A stretch of 64,000 bases of DNA from Nonomuraea muscovyensis (GCF_014207745.1 NZ_JACHJB010000003.1:124001-188000), one strand, 5' to 3'; shown: positions 42,396 to 51,503, numbered from the stretch's first letter. Numbers and translations: made by a program. Notes: generated by a model from the letters alone, not told the origin.

Positions 42396-44537
42396 CCGGC
42401 CGGCCGGGGAGGGCCGCACCCGGAGCAGCGCCGCCGCCCAGCCGGGCAGCCACCAGTTCCAGCGGCCCATCATCGCCACCACGGCCGGGACCAGCACGCC
42501 GCGGATGAGCGTGGCGTCCAGCAGGATGCCCAGCGCCAGGCCGCTGGCGAACACCTTGACGTCCAGTTCGGGGGTCATGGCCAGGGCGGCGAAGGAGACG
42601 AACAGGATCAGCGCCGCCGAGGTGACCAGCCGCCCGGTGCGGCCGATGCCCTCGATCACCGCCTCGTCCGTGCTGCCGCACCGGTCGTACTCCTCGCGCA
42701 TGCGGGCCAGGGTGAACACCTCGTAGTCCATGCTGAGGCCGTACAGGAACGCGAAGATCGTCAAGGGTACGAACTCGCCGATCGAGCCGGTGGGCTGGAT
42801 GTCCAGCAGCTCGCGGGTGCCCCAGCCCCACTGCCACAGCAGCACCATCGCGCCCAGCACCGCGCCCAGGGAGAGCAGGTTGAGCGCGATCGCCTTCAGT
42901 GGCAGCAGCACCGACCGGAAGGCCCGCGCCAGCATGATGAACGTGACCAGCGCGATCAGAGCGAGCATCCAGGGGAAGGCGCCGTAGGCGTGGGCCTGGA
43001 AGTCCATGCTCTGCGCGGCGTTGCCGCCGACCCGCACGGTGTCCGGCACGGCCTCGCGCAGCCGCGTGATCGTCGCCTCCCCTTCGGGGGTGCCGTTCTC
43101 GGCCACGGGCAGCACCGACACGACCGCCGTCCCCTGCCGCCGCCAGGCCGCGCTGTCGGGCGCGAGGACGGTGGCGACGCCCTCGACCGCCCTGATCCGC
43201 CGGACCGTGGCGGCGGGGTCGCCGGTGACCAGGACGTCGATGGGCGTGATGGCGCCCGCCGGGACGCCGGCGCTCCGCAGCGCCGTCAGACCCTGGTGGC
43301 CGGCGCCGGTGCTCAGCAGGTGACGGCTCTCCGGCAGCCCCAGGTTGACGTCCAGGCCGATCAGGGTCAACGCCACCAGCAGGCCGCCGGACGCCAGCGC
43401 GGCCGGCCGGCGCAGCCGTACCACTCCACGGGCCCAGGCCGACCAGGCCCGCCCGGCCCTGGCCTCGCGGCGGAAGCGCGGACTGCTCGCGCTGTCCGGG
43501 CGGCGGCGGTCCAGCCGCTGCCCGGACAGCGCGAGCAGGACCGGCAGGACCGTCAGCGTCACGGCCACGCTCACGCCCGCGATGATCATCCCGGCGAGGC
43601 CCAGGCTGCGCAGGAACGGCACCGGCAGCACGACCATGGTCACCAGCCCGACGGCCACCGCGACGCCGCTGAACAGCACCGCCCGCCCGGCGCCCGCCAT
43701 GGCGCGGTGCACAGCCTCGTCGCCGCGGTGGCCGTTGGCCTGTTCCTCCCGCCATCGGGCCACCAGCAGCAGCGAGTAGTCCACGGCGATGCCCAGTCCC
43801 AGCAGCGGCATGGTGGTCAGCGCCACGTCGTGGACCGTCGTCACCAGCGTGAGCAGCAGGATGGCGACGAACGACACGAAGACGGCCAGTGCGGAGATCA
43901 GGATCGGGACGAAGGCCAGCAGCGAGCGGAACACCAGCACCAGCACGACCACCGCGGCCAGCACCCCGACGCCGATCTTGGCGGGCACGTCCACCCCGCC
44001 CGCGTCCACACTGGGCGCCAGCGTGTCGAGGCCCGTCACGTGCACCGTGCTGCCGGGCGGCAGGTGCGGGCGCATCGCCGCCACGATGACGGGGCTCTCG
44101 TCCGGCGTCTCGCCCAGCCCGCCGCCGGGCGGGCTGCCGTCGCTGTAGGTGCCGGGGAACACCAGCCCGAACGTGGTGCGCCCGTCCGAGCCGACCAGGC
44201 GCGGGTCACCGGTGTCGGCGTAGGAGACCACGCGGGCCTGGGGCAGTGCGGCCGAGACGGCGGCGAACGCCCGGCCGATCGCGTCCTCGGCGCCCTGGGC
44301 GCCCTGTCCCACCGGCAGCACGACGACGGGGACGAACGGCCGCTGGTACCCGCCGTTGCCGTAGACCTTGACGATCTCCTGGTTGGCGTCGAACGCCGGC
44401 ATTCCCGGATGGGCGTACTCCTCCGCCAGGCGCTGGATCGCGAGGGGGGTCGCGCCCATGCCGGCGAGGAAGGCCACCAGGGCCAGCAGTGTGATCATGC
44501 CCTTGCGCCGCAGCACGAAGGCGGACAGTCTCTCCAT
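42387..44537 (-). CDS. MMPL-family RND transporter
   Basis: 716 residues, two RND halves of about six helices each, with large extracytoplasmic loops (residues about 45-180 and 375-490). Proton-relay region GLGIAVDYSLLLVARWREE in the first half and FLYGLSMDYEVFTLARMREE in the second, both with the (G)xxxDY pattern typical of MmpL/actinorhodin-transporter-like proteins. ATG at 44537 is preferred; a TTG at 44624 would extend the gene across the palindrome. Exports lipids or secondary metabolites. Divergent from a two-component system. Confidence 0.88.
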   Translation of the reverse strand: MERLSAFVLRRKGMITLLALVAFLAGMGATPLAIQRLAEEYAHPGMPAFDANQEIVKVYGNGGYQRPFVPVVVLPVGQGAQGAEDAIGRAFAAVSAALPQARVVSYADTGDPRLVGSDGRTTFGLVFPGTYSDGSPPGGGLGETPDESPVIVAAMRPHLPPGSTVHVTGLDTLAPSVDAGGVDVPAKIGVGVLAAVVVLVLVFRSLLAFVPILISALAVFVSFVAILLLTLVTTVHDVALTTMPLLGLGIAVDYSLLLVARWREEQANGHRGDEAVHRAMAGAGRAVLFSGVAVAVGLVTMVVLPVPFLRSLGLAGMIIAGVSVAVTLTVLPVLLALSGQRLDRRRPDSASSPRFRREARAGRAWSAWARGVVRLRRPAALASGGLLVALTLIGLDVNLGLPESRHLLSTGAGHQGLTALRSAGVPAGAITPIDVLVTGDPAATVRRIRAVEGVATVLAPDSAAWRRQGTAVVSVLPVAENGTPEGEATITRLREAVPDTVRVGGNAAQSMDFQAHAYGAFPWMLALIALVTFIMLARAFRSVLLPLKAIALNLLSLGAVLGAMVLLWQWGWGTRELLDIQPTGSIGEFVPLTIFAFLYGLSMDYEVFTLARMREEYDRCGSTDEAVIEGIGRTGRLVTSAALILFVSFAALAMTPELDVKVFASGLALGILLDATLIRGVLVPAVVAMMGRWNWWLPGWAAALLRVRPSPAGRSR

Positions 44538-44595
44538 GGCGGACCAGTGGAGCAAGACGATCTTCAGCCGCGCTGTGCCCGGTCTGGGAGCGGGG

Positions 44596-44613
44596 TGTGA
44601 ATCGCGATTCACA
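44596..44613. promoter_or_regulatory. 18-bp perfect palindrome between MMPL and response-regulator genes
   Basis: TGTGAATCGCGATTCACA is perfectly symmetric and lies 58 bp before the MMPL start and 46 bp before the response-regulator start. Two 9-bp half-sites without a spacer suggest a repressor or dimeric regulator controlling both directions. Confidence 0.7.
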
Positions 44614-44659
44614 GAGTTCTCCAAGAACTCCGGAAGATCGGGTGGGCGAGACTGGACGG

Positions 44660-45346
44660 GTGACCAGGATCCTCGTCGTGGACGACGAACCCTATCTGGC
44701 CGATCTCGTCGCCACCGCCCTGCGGTACGAGGGATTCGAGACGGCGATCGCCGCCTCCGCGGCCGCGGCGATCTCGGCGACCGAGACCTTCGGCCCCGAC
44801 CTGATCGTCCTGGACGTGATGCTGCCGGACCTGCCGGGGATCGAGGCCTGCCGCCGGATCCGCGCGTCAGGCTCGGAGGTCCCGGTCGTCTTCCTGACCG
44901 CGCTGGACGCGACCGAGGACAAGATCAGCGGCCTGACCGTGGGCGGCGACGACTACGTGACCAAGCCGTTCAGCCTGGAGGAGCTGATAGCCCGGGTCCG
45001 CGCCGTCCTGCGCAGGACCAGGCGGGCCGAGCCGGGCGACGGCACGCTCGCCTTCGCCGGCCTCGTCGTCGACGAGGACGCCTACGAGGTGCGGCGGGCG
45101 GGCGTCCTGCTGGACCTCACCCCGACGGAGTTCAAGCTGCTGCGCTTCCTGCTCGCCAACGCGGGCAAGGTCATGTCCAAGGGGCAGATCCTCGACCACG
45201 TCTGGAACTACGACTTCGGCGGCAACGACGGGGTCGTCCAGACGTACATCAGCTACCTGCGCCGCAAGGTGGACTTCATGGACCCGCCGCTCATCCACAC
45301 CGTGCCCCGCGTCGGGTACGTCCTGCGCAGGCCCAAGGAGCGATGA
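44660..45346 (+). CDS. OmpR/PhoB-family response regulator
   Basis: 228 residues. Receiver domain with acidic pocket VVDDEP, phospho-acceptor Asp52 in LIVLDVMLPD, TALDATED and TKPF lysine. DNA-binding winged helix in the C-terminal half: LTPTEFKLLRFLLANAGKV, YISYLRRKVDF and HTVPRVGYVLR. The GTG at 44660 begins at the receiver strand beta1; an upstream GTG at 44597 would start inside the palindrome. The stop overlaps the kinase by ATGA. Likely regulates the divergent MMPL transporter. Confidence 0.92.
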   Translation: MTRILVVDDEPYLADLVATALRYEGFETAIAASAAAAISATETFGPDLIVLDVMLPDLPGIEACRRIRASGSEVPVVFLTALDATEDKISGLTVGGDDYVTKPFSLEELIARVRAVLRRTRRAEPGDGTLAFAGLVVDEDAYEVRRAGVLLDLTPTEFKLLRFLLANAGKVMSKGQILDHVWNYDFGGNDGVVQTYISYLRRKVDFMDPPLIHTVPRVGYVLRRPKER

Positions 45347-46455
45347 TGTCCCTGCGCATCCGCCTCGTCCTGACGGTCGTCGGCCTGCTGGCCGTCGCCG
45401 TGACGCTGGTCGCGGGGGCGACGTTCGGCGCCGTCCAGGACTGGCGCGGCCCCGGCGACTCCCGGCTGCTGGCCCTGACCGGCGAGCGGCAGCTGGTGGC
45501 CGCCGCCGACGAGCTGACCGAGCGGATCGCCTTCGTCATGATCGGTACGACGGGATTCACGCTGGCCGGGCTCACACTGCTCGCCGCGCATCTCATCCGC
45601 CGCGGGCTGCGGCCGCTGGACCGGATCGTGGAGACGGCGGCGGCCATCGGTGACGGTGACCTGGGCCGCCGCGTCGAGACGGCGCCGCCCGACACCGAGG
45701 TGGGCCGCCTCGGGGCCGCGCTCAACGCGATGCTCGGCCAGATCGAGAGCGCCTTCCGCGAGCGCGAGGCGTCGGAGGACCGGCTGCGGCGCTTCATCGC
45801 CGACGCCTCCCACGAACTGCGCACCCCGATGGCCACGATCCGGGGCTACGCCGAGTTGTTCCGCCGGGGGGCCGCGATCCGGCAGGACGACCTGGCGAAG
45901 ACCATGCGCCGGATCGAGGCGGAGGCCACCAGGATGGGTTCGCTGGTGGACGAGATGCTCCTGCTGGCCCGCCTGGACCAGGGCCGCCCGCTGGACCGCG
46001 AGCCGGTGGACCTGACGGTGCTGGTGACCGACGCGGTCGCCGACACGCTCGCGATCGAGCCGGACCGGCCGCTGTCGCTGGACTGCGACGCGCCGGTGGT
46101 GGTGCTGGGCGACGTGGCCAGACTCCGTCAGGCGGTGGGCAACCTGCTGGTCAACGTGCTCGACCACACCCCACCCGGCACCGCCGCCCGGGTCCGGGTC
46201 GAGGCCCGCGCCGGGCACGCGGTGGTCGAGGTGGCCGACGAGGGGCCCGGCCTGCCGCCGGACCAGCGTGCCCTGGTGTTCGAGCGCTTCCACCGTGGCC
46301 GGCAGGGGCGTGGTGACGGGGAGCGCAGGCCGGGGGCGGGCCTCGGCCTGGCCATCGTGGCGGCGGTGGCCGCCGCGCACGGCGGTGACGTGACCGTCAC
46401 CTCCGAGCCGGGCCGGGGCGCCGCCTTCGGCATGCGCCTGCCCGCGCATCCCTGA
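45343..46455 (+). CDS. Membrane sensor histidine kinase
   Basis: 370 residues. Two membrane helices (about residues 5-25 and 62-85) bracket a short 35-residue extracytoplasmic loop, then HAMP (about 86-140), HisKA with SHELRTPMATIRGYAE (H-box), and HATPase with N-box NLLVNVLDHTPPG, VADEGPGL and GAGLGLAIVAAV. The short sensor loop means it probably detects a membrane or adjacent-protein signal. Coupled to the response regulator by ATGA. Possible signals are envelope stress or a drug exported by the MMPL protein. Confidence 0.92.
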   Translation: MMSLRIRLVLTVVGLLAVAVTLVAGATFGAVQDWRGPGDSRLLALTGERQLVAAADELTERIAFVMIGTTGFTLAGLTLLAAHLIRRGLRPLDRIVETAAAIGDGDLGRRVETAPPDTEVGRLGAALNAMLGQIESAFREREASEDRLRRFIADASHELRTPMATIRGYAELFRRGAAIRQDDLAKTMRRIEAEATRMGSLVDEMLLLARLDQGRPLDREPVDLTVLVTDAVADTLAIEPDRPLSLDCDAPVVVLGDVARLRQAVGNLLVNVLDHTPPGTAARVRVEARAGHAVVEVADEGPGLPPDQRALVFERFHRGRQGRGDGERRPGAGLGLAIVAAVAAAHGGDVTVTSEPGRGAAFGMRLPAHP

Positions 46456-46572
46456 AGCGTGCCTGCCCGCGCATACTGAAGGACGACCTGACCGCCCTTC
46501 TCCCGGCGGCCGAACCGGTCCTCGGCCCCGTCCTGCCGTGGTCCAGCGGGCGCTCGCCGGGGGGGCCGGGGG

Positions 46573-47157
46573 TCAGGCGAACGGCTGGGCGATCTGGGCG
46601 AGAGCCTCGTCGGCGAGTTCGCGCAGCGTGCGCGTCTCATCCTCGGCGCACCACCACTGCGTGGCGACGCGCAGGGCGGTCAGGAACGCGACGGTGATCA
46701 TCTCGGGGCTGGGGTCGCCCTCCCGGAGCCGTTCGGCCACCGCCTGGCTCAGCTCGCTCTCCAGCCTGACCCTGCTGGCGAACTGCCTGGCCATCAGGGA
46801 GGGGTGGCGCATGGCCAGCCGGGTGCGCATGAGCAGCGCGCGGTCGGTGCTGCCGAACTCCGCGTAGAGGTCATGCAGCGCGCCGTGCAGCGACTGCCAG
46901 GCGGACCGGCCCGCCGGCTGTTCGCGCACGCGCTGCACCAGGCCGCGCAGCCGTTGCTCGTCGCCGTACAGGAGGGCGTCTTCCTTGCCGTCGAAGTAGT
47001 TGGAGAACGTCCGCCGGGAGATGTTGGCGGCGTCGGCGATGGCTTCGACTGTGACGTTGTCCAGGCCGTGCTCGATGACGAGGCGTAGCGCGGCCTCGTG
47101 CACCGCCTGGCGGGTCTCGGCCTTCTTGCGCTCACGCAACCCTGCTGTGCTGTCCAT
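46573..47157 (-). CDS. TetR-family repressor of the adjacent MFS exporter
   Basis: 194 residues. HTH: TRQAVHEAALRLVIEHGLDN, then VTVEAIADAANISRRTFSNY with FDGKEDALLYGD. The rest is the helical ligand domain. ATG at 47157. It is divergent from the MFS exporter (start 47267), and the 36-bp inverted repeat 47186-47221 sits between them. By analogy with QacR/TetR pairs it should repress the pump and itself until a drug binds. Confidence 0.9.
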   Translation of the reverse strand: MDSTAGLRERKKAETRQAVHEAALRLVIEHGLDNVTVEAIADAANISRRTFSNYFDGKEDALLYGDEQRLRGLVQRVREQPAGRSAWQSLHGALHDLYAEFGSTDRALLMRTRLAMRHPSLMARQFASRVRLESELSQAVAERLREGDPSPEMITVAFLTALRVATQWWCAEDETRTLRELADEALAQIAQPFA

Positions 47158-47185
47158 GATGCGGCTCAGCTTACCCAACGGGAAT

Positions 47186-47221
47186 ACATGCCCAATGCGC
47201 AAACTTGCTCAATGGGCATGT
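47186..47221. promoter_or_regulatory. 36-bp inverted repeat, TetR operator
   Basis: Outer arms ACATGCCCAATG and CAATGGGCATGT match over 12 positions with one mismatch, and an inner GCAA-AC-TTGC completes the dyad. It covers most of the 109-bp gap between the TetR and MFS genes. Confidence 0.75.
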
Positions 47222-47266
47222 AGGGTGTCCGGGTTGTAGTTGTTCCTCACCCATCGGAGGTTGCGC

Positions 47267-48847
47267 GTGAGCGCACAGCCGGCAGCGCCACCCGCGGCGG
47301 AGCCGATGCCCCACCGGCAGATCCTCGAAGCACTCAGCGGTCTGTTGCTCGTCCTGTTCGTCGCGATGATCAGCGCCACCGTCGTCTCGGTCGCGCTCCC
47401 GCAGATCATCGGCGCGCTCGACGGCAGCCAGTCCCAGTACACGTGGGTCGTCACCGCGTCACTGCTGGCCTCGACCGCCTCGACGCCCATCTGGGGCAAG
47501 CTCGCCGATCTGTTCGACAAGAAGCTGCTGCTCCAGATCGCCATCGTGATCTTCATGGTCAGCTCGCTGGCCTGCGGCTTCGCCCAGGACACCGGCCAGC
47601 TCATCGCCTTCCGCGCCGTGCAGGGCCTCGGCATGGGAGCCCTGCAGATCCTCGCGCAGGTCATCATCGCCGCGATGATCAGCCCCAAGGAGCGCGGACG
47701 GTACAACGGCTACCTCGGCGCCGTCATGGCCGTCGCCACGGTCGGCGGCCCGCTTCTCGGCGGCCTCATCGCGGACACCTCCTGGCTCGGCTGGCGCTGG
47801 TGCTTCTTCATCGCCGTGCCGATCACCATCGCCGCCTTCGCGCTGCTGGCCAAGACGCTGCACCTGCCGACCGGGCGCCGCCAGAACGTGAGCATCGACT
47901 ACTGGGGCGCCACCCTCATCGCCGCGGGCGTCAGCGTCCTGCTCATCTGGGTCACCTTCGTCGGCAACGACTTCGACTGGCTGTCCTGGCAGACCGCGGC
48001 CATGGCCGGCGGCGGCGTGCTGCTGCTCGCGCTGGCGACCTGGGTGGAGTCCAAGGTGCGGGAGCCGGTCGTGCCGCTGCACGTCATCCGCCGCCGTACC
48101 CCGGCCCTGGCCATCCTGGCCAGCCTCGCGGTGGGCATGGCGATGTTCGGCGGCTCGGTCTTCCTCGGCCAGTACTTCCAGATCGGCCGCGGCTACGGCC
48201 CCACCGCCGCGGGCCTGCTGACCATCCCCATGATGGTCGGCGTGCTCTTCTCCTCCACCATCAGCGGCCGGATGGTGTCCAGGAGCGGCCGCACCAAGTC
48301 GTACATCATCGTCGGCCTGGTCGTCCTGCTGGCGGGCTTCGCCGGACTGGCCACGATCGACCACCGGACCTCGATGGTGCTGGTCTCGGCGTACATGCTC
48401 GCCGTCGGCGTCGGCGTCGGCATGTCCATGCAGAACCTCGTCCTGGTCATCCAGAACACCGTCCCGCTCCGCGAGATCGGCGCCGCCAGTGGCGCGGTCA
48501 CCTTCTTCCGCTCGCTCGGCGGCACCGTGGGCGTCTCGGTGCTCGGCGCCATCCTGGCCAACCGCGTCGCCGCCGACATCGTGGACGGCCTGGCCAGGGC
48601 CGGCATCCCCACGGGCGGCGCCGGCCCGGCGGCCGGCAGCAGCCTGAACCTCGCGGCCCTGCCGGAGCCAGTCCGGCTGATCGTCAGGGAGGCCTACGGC
48701 GACGCCACCGGCCACATCTTCCTCGTCTCGACCGCGATCGCCGTCGTCGGTCTCATCGCCGCGGCGTTCCTCAAGCCCGACACGCTGCGCGACAGCCTCG
48801 ACCTGCCCGAGGAGACCGCCGGGCGGGGGGCCGCCACCCCGGCGTGA
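47267..48847 (+). CDS. DHA2-family (EmrB/QacA) MFS multidrug exporter
   Basis: 526 residues, 14 membrane helices. Motif D1-like ISATVVSVALPQIIGAL, motif A GKLADLFDKKLLL, motif C PLLGGLIADTSWLGWRWCFF. A GTG at 47267 behind CGGAGGTTGCGC gives VSAQPAAPP. It extrudes hydrophobic or cationic drugs by proton exchange. Repressed by the divergent TetR protein through the 36-bp operator. It converges with the LLM gene, with a small hairpin between the stops. Confidence 0.92.
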   Translation: MSAQPAAPPAAEPMPHRQILEALSGLLLVLFVAMISATVVSVALPQIIGALDGSQSQYTWVVTASLLASTASTPIWGKLADLFDKKLLLQIAIVIFMVSSLACGFAQDTGQLIAFRAVQGLGMGALQILAQVIIAAMISPKERGRYNGYLGAVMAVATVGGPLLGGLIADTSWLGWRWCFFIAVPITIAAFALLAKTLHLPTGRRQNVSIDYWGATLIAAGVSVLLIWVTFVGNDFDWLSWQTAAMAGGGVLLLALATWVESKVREPVVPLHVIRRRTPALAILASLAVGMAMFGGSVFLGQYFQIGRGYGPTAAGLLTIPMMVGVLFSSTISGRMVSRSGRTKSYIIVGLVVLLAGFAGLATIDHRTSMVLVSAYMLAVGVGVGMSMQNLVLVIQNTVPLREIGAASGAVTFFRSLGGTVGVSVLGAILANRVAADIVDGLARAGIPTGGAGPAAGSSLNLAALPEPVRLIVREAYGDATGHIFLVSTAIAVVGLIAAAFLKPDTLRDSLDLPEETAGRGAATPA

Positions 48848-48851
48848 CGAG

Positions 48852-48868
48852 ACCCGCGGGGCGCGGGT
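48852..48868. terminator. Small hairpin between convergent MFS and LLM genes
   Basis: ACCCGC and GCGGGT arms with a 5-nt loop in the 21-bp gap between the two stops. Weak, without a U-tract, but placed where a bidirectional terminator would be expected. Confidence 0.4.
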
Positions 48869-49891
48869 TCAGGACGGTCCGTTGCCCGGTGCGCCGGCCG
48901 GGCTGGCGGCGCGGAGTTCCATGACCTCGGCCGTCAGTTGGGCGGAACGCAGGCGGTCCGCCACGGTGGTCGCCTGGTGCGCCACGATGAGCTCGTCGGC
49001 GTCGGCGCGCGCCGCGAAGCCGGCGAGATAGTCCCTGACGGCCGGGGGTGTGCCGAGGGCGGTGTAGCGGAGGTTGTGGTGGACGAGCCGGCCCTGGGGT
49101 GAGGCGAGGATCTGGTCGGCCTGCTCGTCGGTGTAGGGGTGGTCGCGCCCGAGGAGCATCCGGACCCACTGCCGCTTGAGCGTCTGGTGCTGCTCCTGCG
49201 CCTTGGCGTCGGTGTCCGCGGCGATGACGTTGACGGCGGCGATGACGTAGGGCCGATCGAGCTGGTCGGAGGGCTGGAACTCGCGCCGGTAGACCGCGAC
49301 GGCCTCCTCCAGGGCGTCCGGCGCGAAGTGGGAGGCGAACGCGTACGGCAGCCCGAGCGCCGCCGCGAGCTGGGCGCCGAACAGCGAGGATCCGAGGATG
49401 TAGAGCGGGACGCCGGTGCCCTTGCCGGGTGTGGCGTCGACGCCCGGGATCAGGCTCTGCCCGGCGAGGTAGCCGCGCAGTTCCTGCACGTCCTGGGGGA
49501 AGGCGTCGGCGGAGTGCGCGTTGCGGCGCAGGGCGCGCAGCGTCTTCTGGTCGGTGCCGGGCGCCCGGCCGAGGCCGAGGTCGATCCGGCCCGGGTGCAG
49601 CGTCTCCAGAGTGCCGAACTGCTCGGCGATCGTCAGTGGGGCGTGGTTCGGGAGCATGATGCCGCCCGAGCCGAGGCGGATGGTGTTCGTGTGGGCCGCG
49701 ACGTGGGCGATGAGCACGCTGGTGGCCGAGGAGGCGATCCGGGAGGTGTTGTGGTGCTCGGCGTACCAGACCCGCCGGTATCCGTGGGTCTCGGCGAGCT
49801 GGGCGAGTGCCACGCTTCCCTGCAGGCTCTGCGCGGCCGTCTCGCCGGGGCCGATGATGGCCAGGTCGAGGATGGAGAGGGGAAGGGTCAC
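48869..49891 (-). CDS. LLM-class flavin-dependent oxidoreductase
   Basis: 340 residues, luciferase-like TIM barrel. YAEHHNTSRIASSATSVLIA, LGSGGIMLPNHAPLTIAEQF and GRIDLGLGRAPGTD are the signature of the FMN-dependent LLM group with no coenzyme F420 clue. GTG at 49891 behind AAAGG at about 10 nt. Divergent from a TetR gene with multiple operators. Probably a monooxygenase or reductase of an unknown carbonyl or aromatic compound. Confidence 0.88.
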   Translation of the reverse strand: MTLPLSILDLAIIGPGETAAQSLQGSVALAQLAETHGYRRVWYAEHHNTSRIASSATSVLIAHVAAHTNTIRLGSGGIMLPNHAPLTIAEQFGTLETLHPGRIDLGLGRAPGTDQKTLRALRRNAHSADAFPQDVQELRGYLAGQSLIPGVDATPGKGTGVPLYILGSSLFGAQLAAALGLPYAFASHFAPDALEEAVAVYRREFQPSDQLDRPYVIAAVNVIAADTDAKAQEQHQTLKRQWVRMLLGRDHPYTDEQADQILASPQGRLVHHNLRYTALGTPPAVRDYLAGFAARADADELIVAHQATTVADRLRSAQLTAEVMELRAASPAGAPGNGPS

Positions 49892-49949
49892 TGGTTCGGG
49901 GCCTTTCGCAGCGGTGTGATGGAGGCCTGTCCTCGTGCCTCTACGATGC

Positions 49950-50019
49950 GGAGCATGGCTCCGCAAAGTAAACGGAGCGACGCTCCGGATATATCGTACG
50001 GTAAGAGGAGCGACGCTCC
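49950..50019. promoter_or_regulatory. Three GGAGCNNNGCTCC operator sites around the TetR start
   Basis: Sites at 49950-49962 (GGAGCATGGCTCC, containing the ATG itself), 49974-49986 and 50007-50019 (both GGAGCGACGCTCC). Spacings are 24 and 33 bp. The second and third lie inside the coding N-terminus and encode the repeated RSDAPD sequence. The LLM start is 58 bp left of the first site, so one repressor could control both genes. Confidence 0.8.
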
Positions 50020-50599
50020 GGATCCGACCGGCACGCGCGCCGATGCCCGCCGCAACCGAGCCCGGATTCTCGACGCGGCTCGCGAGGCCGTCCTCGCCGA
50101 GGGGACCGACGCGTCGCTGAGGGCCATCGCCAGGCGCGCCGGTGTGGGCGTCGGCACCCTCTACCGCCACTTCCCGACGCGGGAGGAGCTGATCAAGGAG
50201 CTGGTCCGGGAGAGCTTCCACGCCCTGGCCGCCCGGTCCGGGGGGCTTGACGCGCAGACCCCGCCTCTGGACGCGCTGGCCGCCTGGCTCGCGGACTTCG
50301 CCCGCGCCACGACGATGTACCAGGGCCTGCCGGCCTCGCTGATGGCGACCGTCGCCGACGAGTCGTCACCGCTGAACCGGGCCTGCCAGGACATGCGCCA
50401 GGCGGGAGCCGCGCTGCTGCGCCGCGCCCAGGACGACGGCGTCATCCGCGGTGACATCGACGGCACCGACCTGTTCGCGCTCGCGAGCGCCATCGGCTGG
50501 GCCGCCGAGCAGACCGCCGATCCCGACGCGCGCCGGGCACGCCTGCTTCGGGTCGTCCTGGATGGGCTGGTCGAGCGGAGGCAGGCGCCGGAGAGGTGA
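49955..50599 (+). CDS. TetR-family transcriptional regulator
   Basis: 214 residues. The N-terminal tail (RSDAPD twice, residues 7-23) is encoded by the operator sites and is unlikely to be structural. The HTH follows: NRARILDAAREAVLAEGTDA, RAIARRAGVGVGTLYRHFPT. Ligand domain residues 85-210. The ATG at 49955 is preceded by TACGAT at 7 nt, so the mRNA is likely leaderless and the operator begins on the start codon. Likely represses itself and the divergent LLM oxidoreductase. Confidence 0.86.
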   Translation: MAPQSKRSDAPDISYGKRSDAPDPTGTRADARRNRARILDAAREAVLAEGTDASLRAIARRAGVGVGTLYRHFPTREELIKELVRESFHALAARSGGLDAQTPPLDALAAWLADFARATTMYQGLPASLMATVADESSPLNRACQDMRQAGAALLRRAQDDGVIRGDIDGTDLFALASAIGWAAEQTADPDARRARLLRVVLDGLVERRQAPER

Positions 50600-50601
50600 T
50601 C

Positions 50602-50739
50602 ATGCGCACGTTGTTCTACCGGGGTCCCTCCCGCGAGATCCGGCACAGCGAGACCGCGCCCGGTCTCCCGGGCGGCCGGTCCCGGCATAACGCCGCCCGA
50701 TTTCCGCCGGTGCCCGGCCGTCCGGGCCCGGCACCGTAG
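50602..50739 (+). CDS. Candidate 45-residue ORF behind the TetR gene
   Basis: ATG with GGAGAGGTGATC upstream, 2 bp after the TetR stop. The product starts MRTLFYRGPS and becomes Pro/Gly/Arg rich. It could be a truncated remnant or chance; no family recognised. It ends 5 bp before the flavin reductase GTG. Confidence 0.3.
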   Translation: MRTLFYRGPSREIRHSETAPGLPGGRSRHNAARFPPVPGRPGPAP

Positions 50740-50744
50740 GCGGC

Positions 50745-51434
50745 GTGACATCGAAGCACTCTCCCATCGAGCCGAACATCCTCTACTTCGGCACCCCCGT
50801 CGTCCTGGTCTCCACGGCGAACGAGGACGGCACGCCCAACCTGGCCCCCATGTCGTCCGCCTTCTGGCTCGGCTGGCGGGCCGTCCTCGGGCTCGGCGCG
50901 CGCTCCCAGACGGCGCGCAACCTGCTCAGGACCCGCGCATGCGTGCTCAACCTGCCCTCCGACGAGCTCGCCGCGGCGGTCGACCGGCTGGCGCTGACCA
51001 CCGGCGCCGACCCGGTCCCGCCCGCCAAGCACGAGCGCGGCTACCGCTTCGTGGCGGGCAAGTTCGAGCGGGCCGGGCTGACCCCCGTGCCGTCGGAGAC
51101 GGTGGGCGCGCCACGGGCGGCGGAGTGCCCGGTGAGCATGGAGGCCGTCGTCGAGGCCGTGCACGGGCTGGCCGAGGACGACGAGAAGCTCCGGGGCGGC
51201 GTCGTGCTCTTCGAGGTACGCGTCCAGCGGGTGTGGGTGCACGACGAGATCCGGTTGGCCGGCACGGACGACCACATCGACCCCGACGCCTGGCGACCGC
51301 TGATCATGAGCTTCCAGAAGCTGTACGGGCTGGGGCCGCAGGTCCATCCGTCCACGCTGGCCCGGATTCCGGAGCGGCTCTACCGCAGCACCGACGTGGA
51401 CCGGGCACGGGTCACACCGCCCATTCCTCGCTGA
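50745..51434 (+). CDS. Flavin reductase-like (FMN-binding split barrel) protein
   Basis: 229 residues. NILYFGTPVVLVSTANEDGT, NLAPMSSAFWLGWRAVLGL and TARNLLRTRACVLNLPSDEL are typical of the flavin reductase/DIM6 family, which either supply reduced flavin or use bound FMN. The GTG at 50745 is given by family N-terminal length; the ribosome site is poor. It stands alone between a TetR gene and the Ca2+/H+ antiporter; it could partner the LLM enzyme, but that is inference. Confidence 0.86.
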   Translation: MTSKHSPIEPNILYFGTPVVLVSTANEDGTPNLAPMSSAFWLGWRAVLGLGARSQTARNLLRTRACVLNLPSDELAAAVDRLALTTGADPVPPAKHERGYRFVAGKFERAGLTPVPSETVGAPRAAECPVSMEAVVEAVHGLAEDDEKLRGGVVLFEVRVQRVWVHDEIRLAGTDDHIDPDAWRPLIMSFQKLYGLGPQVHPSTLARIPERLYRSTDVDRARVTPPIPR

Positions 51435-51503
51435 AGGTCATATCAGTGCATGATCAGTGTGACTGCCGTTGTTTCTGGTAGAGAAAAGGGCATCACGCTG
51501 CAC

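Noticed and set aside
44597..44659. Upstream GTG start for the response regulator
   Set aside because: It begins inside the perfect palindrome 44596-44613 and adds residues before the receiver beta1 strand.
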